From positions 1 through 15,972 of the forward strand of contig DASRFK010000245.1 of assembly GCA_035651635.1 (NCBI GenBank): 15,972 nucleotides of DNA, read 5' to 3'. How positions within the stretch are numbered: the first letter of the stretch is position 1; every line of letters starts with the position of its first letter. Position numbers and translations under genes: made by a program. The notes beneath the pieces were generated by a model. The model saw nothing but the letters and a program-made list of their open reading frames with translations. It was not told where the DNA came from and did no database searches. Origin of the DNA: JANXQE01 sp035651635. Its GTDB lineage: Bacteria; Verrucomicrobiota; Verrucomicrobiia; Limisphaerales; UBA8199. Of this stretch, positions 7,110-12,928 are shown piece after piece.

Positions 7110-7694
7110 TTACTTGGGAGGTGTTTCCAAGCCAAACTCGCCACGGCGATTCTGAGACCAGGCCGCTTCGTCGTGGCCAGTGGCGGCGGGGCGATCCTTG
7201 CCATAGCTGGCGGTATCAATGCGGTTCGGATCGATGCCGAGGCTCACGAGTTGCTCCCGTAACGCGAGCGCTCGCCGCTCGCCAAGAGAACGGTTGTACT
7301 CTTCCGTCCCGCGCTCGTCACAGTGCCCATCAATCTGGACCGCCGTATTGGGATTGGATTTCAGGTAATCCGCCACGTGGCTCACCTTGGATTTTTCATT
7401 GTCCTTCACCGTCGAGCGGTCAAAATCAAAATGAACCGTGTCACCTTTGAAGATCTCGTAATCGCGCGGCCAATCCTTGCGGACATCCGGGCTGACCTGG
7501 CCGAAGCCGCCGGTGTTCTCGGCTTTCAGGCCGTTGTCAGGTTGTATCGGCGGAGCCGGATTTGCCTCTGATACATTGCCGCTACGGCTGCCTGGCAAAG
7601 GGGTAATCTGGCCGGGCCGCTTTTTGCAGCCGGCGGCCGGGAGGGCCAGGATCAAAGTTAGCAATACTAGTTTTGTAAAGTCGGTCAGCTTCAT
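7110..7694 (-). CDS. pal: Peptidoglycan-associated lipoprotein Pal
   Basis: A 194-residue OmpA-like lipoprotein that anchors the outer membrane to peptidoglycan and is recycled by the Tol motor. The N-terminus is a lipoprotein signal: basic MKLTDFTK, a hydrophobic stretch and lipobox AAGC with the lipidated cysteine at 23. A proline/glycine-rich linker follows (about 28-75). The OmpA domain (85-190) shows VHFDFDRSTVK (87-97), the peptidoglycan-binding DGHCDERGTEEYNRSLGERR (122-141) with D126 and R139-R140, and SYGKDRPAATGHDEAAWSQN (163-182). It ends with NRRGEF. It is the last gene of the tolQRAB-pal set, 22 bases after tolB. The aspartate after lipobox position +1 that would retain it in the inner membrane is absent (KK instead), which fits outer-membrane sorting. 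Confidence 0.95.
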   Translation of the reverse strand: MKLTDFTKLVLLTLILALPAAGCKKRPGQITPLPGSRSGNVSEANPAPPIQPDNGLKAENTGGFGQVSPDVRKDWPRDYEIFKGDTVHFDFDRSTVKDNEKSKVSHVADYLKSNPNTAVQIDGHCDERGTEEYNRSLGERRALALREQLVSLGIDPNRIDTASYGKDRPAATGHDEAAWSQNRRGEFGLETPPK

Positions 7695-7716
7695 GTTTTA
7701 TCTTTTGTGGATCGGG

Positions 7717-8895
7717 CTATCGCGCCCAACTGGGTTGTGATTGTGAACTACTTCCCGAAGTCCGGGAAACATCCTTGACTTGTTTGGTAGGCGCGTCAAG
7801 CAGAGACAGGACATACTGTCCGCCCTGCCGTCGCGCGAAGGCCAGCGTCCTGGAATTGGGGCTCCAGGAAGGATCCTCGCCGGCAGTTAAAACGGTCGCG
7901 TCGCCTCCCGTCGAGGGAACGACGCAAATTGAAAAATCACGGCCTTGGGACGTGAAAGCGATCCACTTGCCGTCGGGAGACCAATCCGGCTCACTGGGAT
8001 TACCCACGCCGTTGGTCGGGATGCGATGCGCGGCTCCGCCGGAGACGGAAATCTTCGAGAGCGACCGCCGCTCGTTGTCTTTCGAGGCGTAGCAAATCCA
8101 TTGGCCGTCCGGCGACCAGCACGGCGAGGACTCGTCCTGGCGCGACTTGGTCAGGCGTCGCAGGTCGCTGCGATCCGAGTTGCAGACGTAGAGGTCGGTC
8201 CAGCCATCTTTGCTCAGAATCATGGCCACCTTGCTGCCATCGGGCGAGACGGCCGGGCTCATATTCGAGCCGCCGAACCGGGCAAAAATTGTGCGGTCGC
8301 CGGTGGACAGGTTTTGATGAAAAATATCCGGGTGATTCAATTTGTAGGAGGTGTAGTACATGGCTAAATGCCCGGGCACCATGCAGGGCGCCGCCACGAT
8401 CGTGTTATCCCGCGTGACTTGTTGAGCGCCGAACCCGTCAAAATCGGCAATGAAGATTTCTCCGTTGGATCCGTTCTGGCCTTTGAACGCGAGCTTGGTG
8501 TTGCCAATCGGTTTGCGGCCGAGCACTTGGACGAAATCGTCAATGAACGCATGGGCCTGGCGCCGGACCGAGGCGCCCGAGTAGGCTTTGGCCAGCTTCA
8601 CATTTTTCGTTACGCGGTCGGTGACACGGCCCTGCAGGTTGCCGTTGTTACTGCCGTTGATGAGGTATTGCGCGGACTGTTCGTCGGCTACCGCGAAGCC
8701 CTGGACGTACAAATCAAACTGAAGAACGTGTGTGGCCTCGCCGGTGAAGCCCGTCAGAGACACGAGGATAGGGCGTTCCCTTCCCGGGCCGGCTTGTTTC
8801 TCTATTTCGATTGCGCCTTCCTGTCCGGCTGCGGCAGTGGAGATTGCCAGGAGGCTTGAGGCTAATACAGTGGCTAGGTATTTTGTGTGATTCAT
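7717..8895 (-). CDS. tolB: Tol-Pal system protein TolB
   Basis: A 392-residue periplasmic protein; TolB binds Pal and links it to TolA. A signal peptide is visible (hydrophobic 6-22, likely cut after ISTAAA). The N-terminal domain (about 25-135) includes the family segment HAFIDDFVQVLGRKPIGNTK (115-134). The C-terminal half is a beta-propeller with repeated blades marked SPAVSPDGSKVAM (213-225), CWSPDGQWICYAS (259-271), DWSPDGKWIAFTS (304-316) and SWSPNSRTLAFAR (343-355). It is somewhat shorter than E. coli TolB (430). The ATG at 8895 overlaps the tolA stop by four bases as ATGA, and pal follows after 22 bases, so the gene is deep in the Tol operon. Similar propellers occur in DPP-type proteins, but context and the N-terminal domain make TolB secure. 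Confidence 0.93.
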   Translation of the reverse strand: MNHTKYLATVLASSLLAISTAAAGQEGAIEIEKQAGPGRERPILVSLTGFTGEATHVLQFDLYVQGFAVADEQSAQYLINGSNNGNLQGRVTDRVTKNVKLAKAYSGASVRRQAHAFIDDFVQVLGRKPIGNTKLAFKGQNGSNGEIFIADFDGFGAQQVTRDNTIVAAPCMVPGHLAMYYTSYKLNHPDIFHQNLSTGDRTIFARFGGSNMSPAVSPDGSKVAMILSKDGWTDLYVCNSDRSDLRRLTKSRQDESSPCWSPDGQWICYASKDNERRSLSKISVSGGAAHRIPTNGVGNPSEPDWSPDGKWIAFTSQGRDFSICVVPSTGGDATVLTAGEDPSWSPNSRTLAFARRQGGQYVLSLLDAPTKQVKDVSRTSGSSSQSQPSWAR

Positions 8896-9764
8896 CCAAG
8901 TGCTCGCTTTGCTCTAACGCTGAACTTAATGGTCACCGTCCGTTGATCTTCTTTCGCCGTGTCCGGCAAGGGCCGCGTTTGATGAACGCGATCTAGGGCT
9001 GCTTGCACAGAGCGGTCGACCGCGCTGTCTCCGGAAAGATGAGTGATCCGGAAGGAAATAACTGTCCCATCCCGAGCGATCGTTACCGTGGCCTCAGTCG
9101 TCGCGTCATCATCCACCACGCCCTCCGGGAGCAACCAGGCATTCTCGTAAATCGTTTTAATCGCCGCCCGCCAGTTAGCGTAAGACGGCCCCCCCCCGCC
9201 GGGTCCTTTAAAGTCCTCGACCGTTGTTCCTCCGGAAAGTTCACTACCGATATGATCGGCCGCTTGCCCGAGTTGGCGCGCCAAACGTCGCCGCGCGTCG
9301 GCAACCGCCTTGGCTTCTGCCGCGGCTTGAGCTTCCTGCTTTGCCTTTTTATCGCTGTCGCTCTCGCGTTTACGCGTCACTAAAGTTTTGCTGATCTCGA
9401 TTTTGGGTTTTTTCGGTTGTTTCGCAGTCTCCAAGGAGTCTTCCTCTGGCTTCACCGGCTCCGCCGGTTTAGGCGGATCGGGTTCGCGAGCTTTCACCGG
9501 TTCAGGCTGAGGCGCCGGAGCCGGGGGTGCCACAGGTTCCTGCACCGGTGGTGGGATCGGCAGCGCGGCCGCAGCTTTTGCCTTAGGATTGCCGCCGCCG
9601 GAGATCAGCTCATCGACAGTTTTAACCGGCACGAAATCCAGGATAGGAATGTCGTCGTGCTTGTTACGTGAAGAAATAAAGCCGGGCCCAATTACCAGAA
9701 TGAGCGCCAGCAGCAGGTGAATGCCCGCTGAGGCGATAAAACATTTCTTTTGCAGGCGGTTCAT
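8892..9764 (-). CDS. tolA: TolA-like protein (TonB/TolA family energy transducer)
   Basis: A 290-residue protein from the ATG at 9764. That start overlaps the tolR stop as ATGA and is preferred over an ATG at 9818 inside tolR, which would add 18 non-family residues. One N-terminal transmembrane helix (about 9-30, SAGIHLLLALILVIG) carries a histidine as in TonB/TolA helices. A proline-rich stretch (68-108) and a charged, alanine/lysine-rich, probably helical stretch (112-175) span the periplasm. The C-terminal domain (195-290), with YANWRAAIKTIYENAW (195-210) and TEATVTIARDGTVISFRITH (223-242), is TonB_C/TolA-like. It would transmit proton-motive force from TolQR to TolB and Pal. Sequence alone cannot separate TolA from TonB; position between tolR and tolB decides for TolA. 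Confidence 0.85.
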   Translation of the reverse strand: MNRLQKKCFIASAGIHLLLALILVIGPGFISSRNKHDDIPILDFVPVKTVDELISGGGNPKAKAAAALPIPPPVQEPVAPPAPAPQPEPVKAREPDPPKPAEPVKPEEDSLETAKQPKKPKIEISKTLVTRKRESDSDKKAKQEAQAAAEAKAVADARRRLARQLGQAADHIGSELSGGTTVEDFKGPGGGGPSYANWRAAIKTIYENAWLLPEGVVDDDATTEATVTIARDGTVISFRITHLSGDSAVDRSVQAALDRVHQTRPLPDTAKEDQRTVTIKFSVRAKRALG

Positions 9765-10177
9765 TTCTTGCCGGGTGGTTCGGTGCGGGCGGCCATCTTG
9801 ATGCCATGCCGCTGGCAAATGTCCATGACCGCGGCCACGTCTTTCCAGCGGCCCTGCTCATCGGCCCGGACATCGACCACCAGATTTGGGTCCCCCTGGG
9901 CGTCCTTGGCCAGGTTGGCTTCCATCTGTGCCAGAGACATCGGCTGACGATTGTAGTAAAAGATTCCCTTCAGGCTGATCTCCACTGTGCGAATATCGCG
10001 CTTATCCCGTGGCCGGTCGGGGGTTCCGCCCTTGGGCAACTTTAAGTTAATGCTTTGCTCCAGCAACGGCGTAGTAATCACGAAGATGATTAGCAACACA
10101 AAGGCAAGATCCAGCAACGGCGTGATATTAATCTCGCTCAGCGTCACCAGGGCACTGCGTTGGGAAAAGCGCCTCAT
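9761..10177 (-). CDS. tolR: Tol-Pal motor protein TolR (ExbD family)
   Basis: A 138-residue inner-membrane protein with one N-terminal transmembrane segment (about 21-40, LLDLAFVLLIIFVITTP). D23 is at the same residue number as the proton-carrying aspartate of E. coli TolR. The N-terminal SEINITPLLDLAFVLLI (14-30) is the classic ExbD/TolR signature. The periplasmic part (45-138) has VEISLKGIFYYN (66-77) and LVVDVRADEQGRWKDV (98-113), matching the family fold. It pairs with TolQ to form the proton-driven stator. Its stop overlaps the tolA start (ATGA). Its start at 10177 lies only a few bases after a heptamer repeat array (10182-10284) that separates it from tolQ, and no ribosome-binding site is visible between the repeat and the ATG. 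Confidence 0.93.
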   Translation of the reverse strand: MRRFSQRSALVTLSEINITPLLDLAFVLLIIFVITTPLLEQSINLKLPKGGTPDRPRDKRDIRTVEISLKGIFYYNRQPMSLAQMEANLAKDAQGDPNLVVDVRADEQGRWKDVAAVMDICQRHGIKMAARTEPPGKK

Positions 10178-10181
10178 TGTT

Positions 10182-10284
10182 CAAGTTGCAAGTTGCAGGT
10201 TACAAGTTGCAGGTTAAAGCCCAGAGACCGCTCGCAGCGAGGCCGCTTTGAACCTGTAACTTGTAACCTGCAACCTGTAACCAT
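10182..10284. repeat. Inverted pair of 7-bp tandem arrays between tolQ and tolR
   Basis: On the plus strand five heptamers run without a break at 10182-10216: CAAGTTG, CAAGTTG, CAGGTTA, CAAGTTG, CAGGTTA. After a 33-base spacer, 10250-10284 carries the same unit inverted: GAACCTG, TAACTTG, TAACCTG, CAACCTG, TAACC. The shared unit is CARGTTR. The spacer itself has AAAGC...GCTTT ends and a CTCGC-A-GCGAG core, so the whole 103 bases can fold into one long hairpin. It fills almost all of the 112-base gap between tolQ and tolR. It is not CRISPR: the units are far too short and there are no unique spacers. Confidence 0.85.
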
Positions 10285-10289
10285 ATTGG

Positions 10290-11015
10290 CTATTCTTCCA
10301 GGTATTCGGTTTCCATTTTGGAAACCAGGTCCTGCGCAAAGTTGTCCAGTTCGACCGTCAGGACGCGCAGGTTATGCACTAACCAGTTGTAGCCAAACAT
10401 TGATGGGATCGCCACCAGCAAGCCCGCTACGGTAGTGATCAACGCCGCCGCCACACCCGGGGCCATTGTCGATAGCGAAGCGCTGCCGGATTGGGCGATG
10501 TGGCCAAACGTGCTCATGACGCCCCAGACTGTCCCCAAAAGCCCCAGGAAGGGCGCACCGCTCACGGCAATGGCCAGAAGGATCAAGCCCGATTCCAGCT
10601 TGAGTGATTCCTGCGCGACGGTGTTTTCCAGGGACCGTTTCACGTGTTCCATGCCTTTAAGCGACACAAAACGTTTACGGCCAGTGCCTTCGGGTGTTTT
10701 TAGGCGGGAATCCAACTCGACGCTGCCGGCCCGATACACCATAAACATGGGGCAACCATCCGCCTGGACGTTGCGGTCATAAACGTCCAAAACGTTCTTC
10801 TGGCTGCGGTACTCGGCGTTGAAGAATTGGTTGAGACGCTTGGCCCGCCGCATTTGGAGCGCCTTGCCAATCATGACTGACCAGGCAGTAATAGAGAAGA
10901 CCACCAGGCAAGCGATAATCGCTTTTGCTTCGGGTGTGGCTTGTTCCCACACATAAAGCAATTCCGCCTGGTTGGCCCGGCCAACCGCCACCGCAAAAAA
11001 TCCACACGCGTTCAT
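10290..11015 (-). CDS. tolQ: Tol-Pal motor protein TolQ (MotA/TolQ/ExbB family)
   Basis: A 241-residue inner-membrane proton-channel subunit. Three hydrophobic segments are visible: about 31-50 (KAIIACLVVFSITAWSVMIG), 142-170, and 185-210. The family core is clear: SGAPFLGLLGTVWGVMSTF (152-170) and APGVAAALITTVAGLLVAIP (185-204), with the cytoplasmic loop between helices 1 and 2 (51-141). With TolR it forms the stator that energises TolA. The ATG at 11015 gives a family-like length; the first ~18 residues are not well conserved and a slightly later start is possible. It is the first gene of the Tol operon. No ybgC-like thioesterase gene precedes it, unlike in proteobacteria; instead a terminator-like hairpin and a promoter candidate lie at 11087-11149. 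It could be called ExbB from sequence alone, but the gene set indicates TolQ. Confidence 0.92.
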   Translation of the reverse strand: MNACGFFAVAVGRANQAELLYVWEQATPEAKAIIACLVVFSITAWSVMIGKALQMRRAKRLNQFFNAEYRSQKNVLDVYDRNVQADGCPMFMVYRAGSVELDSRLKTPEGTGRKRFVSLKGMEHVKRSLENTVAQESLKLESGLILLAIAVSGAPFLGLLGTVWGVMSTFGHIAQSGSASLSTMAPGVAAALITTVAGLLVAIPSMFGYNWLVHNLRVLTVELDNFAQDLVSKMETEYLEE

Positions 11016-11086
11016 TCCGACACGATCTGCCTACGACTCCGCGAACTTGGTCGTGAGGAATAGAAGCGCCCAAGCGGAACCAAACT

Positions 11087-11118
11087 AAAAATCGGACGGA
11101 TCCGGAAACGGATCTGTC
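11087..11118 (-). terminator. Strong intrinsic terminator hairpin, bidirectional in form
   Basis: The stem GACGGATCCG (11095-11104) pairs with CGGATCTGTC (11109-11118), ten base pairs with one G-T wobble, around a four-base loop (GAAA on the plus strand). On the minus strand the stem is followed by CGATTTTT (to 11087), a U-run; on the plus strand by TGTTTTTT (11119-11126). It would stop read-through from the threonine aldolase gene before tolQ. No plus-strand gene needs it. Confidence 0.6.
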
Positions 11119-11121
11119 TGT

Positions 11122-11149
11122 TTTTTAGCAGTGTCTTGAAAAAATGCAA
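11122..11149 (-). promoter_or_regulatory. Candidate tolQ operon promoter with adjoining palindrome
   Basis: On the minus strand TTGCAT (11149-11144), a 16-base spacer and TAAAAA (11127-11122) preceded by TGC form a -35 and an extended -10. Transcription would begin near 11115, inside the terminator stem, leaving about 100 bases of leader before tolQ. A perfect palindrome, GCAAAAT-A-ATTTTGC (11146-11160), overlaps the -35 and could be an operator. The region is distinctly AT-rich. The -10 box is imperfect, so confidence is limited. Confidence 0.4.
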
Positions 11150-11264
11150 AATAATTTTGCAGGGATCGTAAAAAACTTTTGCTGCCGTTGTCTAGGGCCG
11201 TTTTAACGGCGAAGATCGGAGTCTTGGCTTTAGCCGGCTGAACCTTTCGGATTTCGGACTTCTT

Positions 11265-11454
11265 CGCCGGCGCGCGGGCATTCCTGCCCGCAGCAACGTC
11301 GGACGCTCGCTGACACCAAACCACGTCTTTCCGGATTCCCAAAAAGTCACACTTTTCCGGGCCGCAGCGATTCAGACAATTTAACGCCTGAAATCAATAG
11401 TGAATCCGAAATACGTCGGCCGTTTCTGCGGGCAAGAATGCCCGCGCGCCGGCG
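11265..11454. repeat. Inverted pair of GC-rich 'GCGGGCA..TGCCCGC' repeats
   Basis: The arms 11265-11293 and 11426-11454 are inverted copies matching at 28 of 29 positions; weaker similarity extends about 12 bases further inward. Each arm itself contains a palindrome: GCGGGCA-TTCC-TGCCCGC at 11274-11291 and its counterpart in the right arm. The 132 bases between hold no recognisable gene. A small minus-strand open frame across the left arm (start at 11342) has no family features and is treated as chance. The right arm ends 12 bases before the stop of the threonine aldolase gene. With the promoter and terminator at 11087-11149, this accounts for the 450-base gap upstream of tolQ. Confidence 0.65.
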
Positions 11455-11466
11455 CCTTGGGTATCC

Positions 11467-12513
11467 CTACTTCCCCACTACCTCTTTTAGGTCCGCCGCA
11501 AACCCATCCACGTCCTCCGGTGTGGTGTCCCAGCTACACATCAAGCGCGAGTCTTCCCAGCCACCGACGTTCGTGTAAAAGTGCCAACCGCGTTCGTGCA
11601 TCTTCTCAACCATCGGCTCGGGAATGCGGGCAAATACCGCGTTGCTGTCGACGGGGTAAGAGATTTTTACGGAGGACAGCGGTCGAATGGCCGCCTCGAG
11701 CCGTTTAGCCATGGCATTGGAGTGTCTGGCGTGACGCAGCCACGCGCCGTCCTGGAGCATTCCCACCCATGGCGCCGACAAAAAGCGCATTTTGGAAGCC
11801 AATTGTCCGCCTTGTTTGCACCGGTAATCGAACTCCCGCGCCAGTTCGCGATCGAAAAACACCACCGCCTCCCCGACGGCCAAGCCGTTTTTGGTGCCAC
11901 CAAAACAGAGCACGTCCACCCCGGCTGCCCAAGTCAGTTCCTTTGGTGTCACCCCGAGCGACACTACGGCATTGGCAAAGCGGGCACCATCCATTTGGAT
12001 CCGAAGATTGAAACGCTGCGCCACTTCCGCCAATTCTTTCAGCTCGTCGAGCGAGTAAACCGTCCCGACCTCGGTTGCCTGGGTCAAACTCAGCGCCCGC
12101 GGCTTCGGATAATGGATGTCCTTTCGTTTATTAACCGCTTTTTCGATGGATTTGGGATCGATCTTGCCGTTCGCTCCCGGCAGCAAAAGAACTTTTGTCC
12201 CATTGGCAAAAAACTCCGGCGCGCCACATTCCGAGCCTTCGACATGCGACATTTCGTGGCACAAAATGCTATGATACGACTGGCAAAGGGAGGCGAGCGA
12301 GAGAGAATTGGCTGACGTGCCGTTGAACACAAAAAACACCTCGCAATCGGTCTCAAAAACCTGACGCAGCAGGTCCGACGCTTTGTCGGTCCACGAATCA
12401 TCCCCGTAACTGACCTCATGCCCCTGGTTGGCCTCGAGCATGGTCGCCAGAGCCTCCGGACAGATGCCGGCATAATTGTCGCTGGCGAAGTGCCGCCGAC
12501 CACTTTTCTTCAT
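11467..12513 (-). CDS. ltaE: Low-specificity L-threonine aldolase
   Basis: A 348-residue PLP enzyme of fold type I (beta-eliminating lyase family) that cleaves L-threonine or L-allo-threonine to glycine and acetaldehyde. Numbering from the ATG at 12513, visible features are FASDNYAGICPEAL (9-22), the GDDSWT turn (37-42), FNGTSANSLSL (63-73) for phosphate binding, HEMSHVEGSECGAPE (86-100), QMDGARFAN (173-181) with D175 contacting the PLP nitrogen, and K208 in FGGTKNGLAVGEA, the Schiff-base lysine. Length is typical. An ATG at 12573 would add 20 basic residues with no family match and is rejected. The gene stands alone on the minus strand between two repeat clusters; read-through would be stopped by the hairpin at 11087-11118. 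Together with tdh-kbl it gives a second threonine-to-glycine route. Confidence 0.93.
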   Translation of the reverse strand: MKKSGRRHFASDNYAGICPEALATMLEANQGHEVSYGDDSWTDKASDLLRQVFETDCEVFFVFNGTSANSLSLASLCQSYHSILCHEMSHVEGSECGAPEFFANGTKVLLLPGANGKIDPKSIEKAVNKRKDIHYPKPRALSLTQATEVGTVYSLDELKELAEVAQRFNLRIQMDGARFANAVVSLGVTPKELTWAAGVDVLCFGGTKNGLAVGEAVVFFDRELAREFDYRCKQGGQLASKMRFLSAPWVGMLQDGAWLRHARHSNAMAKRLEAAIRPLSSVKISYPVDSNAVFARIPEPMVEKMHERGWHFYTNVGGWEDSRLMCSWDTTPEDVDGFAADLKEVVGK

Positions 12514-12618
12514 GCCGCGATGATACGCCCTGCCGCGTACCTGGAAAGCCCCCTTTCGCCTCCGCGCATGCATCGGACCATGAACAATTGCTCATTGAAT
12601 GCGGTGGTTGAAATTTCG

Positions 12619-12753
12619 CGAAGCGTCTTGGAGTGCGGCGCTTTGCGCCGCTTTTGGAACCGGACGACGGGTGGCTCGCGAAAGAAATCAAACCGCTCGA
12701 CGCTACTTTTGCGCCCAAAAAGCGCCGCAAAGCGGCGCACTCCAAAACTTTCG
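12619..12753. repeat. 135-bp palindromic repeat with two GC hairpins
   Basis: The outer regions 12619-12657 and 12715-12753 are inverted copies. Each contains a perfect hairpin: GCGGCGC-TTT-GCGCCGC (12635-12651) followed by TTTT, and GCGCCGC-AAA-GCGGCGC (12722-12738) preceded by A-runs. TTGGAGTGC borders the left hairpin and GCACTCCAAAA the right one. Each hairpin reads like a terminator pointing into the element. It lies in the divergent gap between ltaE and the first permease gene and has no credible coding frame. Its layout resembles the element at 6869-6990. The rest of this 415-base gap (12754-12928) shows only a small hairpin, CCCTTGG-AACC-CCAAGGG (12787-12804), and no promoter I would defend. 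Confidence 0.7.
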
Positions 12754-12928
12754 AAATCCATACGGTTCATAGAAAGCCGAGCGCCGCCCTTGGAACCCCA
12801 AGGGTTCAAATTGCCTCCAGCCGGCCTTCATAGTGTTGCTTTCCAGTTCTTTTTCCTTGCAGTTCGGGTTCTACTGAAATCTGCTCTGCGGGTGCCGTCC
12901 ATCACTTTAGCCCTTTCTGTTACTTAGA

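Noticed and set aside
9765..9818. Upstream ATG start for tolA at 9818
   Set aside because: It would overlap tolR by 58 bases and add residues unlike a TolA N-terminus; the ATG at 9764 gives a direct ATGA junction and places the membrane helix correctly.
10182..10284. Possible CRISPR array
   Set aside because: Repeat units are 7 bases, contiguous, without unique spacers, and the second set is inverted; no cas genes are nearby.
11085..11342. Minus-strand 85-residue open frame ahead of tolQ
   Set aside because: Its first third lies in an inverted-repeat arm and its last codons form the terminator hairpin; the sequence has no domain features.
12514..12573. Upstream ATG start for the threonine aldolase at 12573
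   Set aside because: The extra 20 residues are arginine-rich and outside the family; the ATG at 12513 matches the usual N-terminus.
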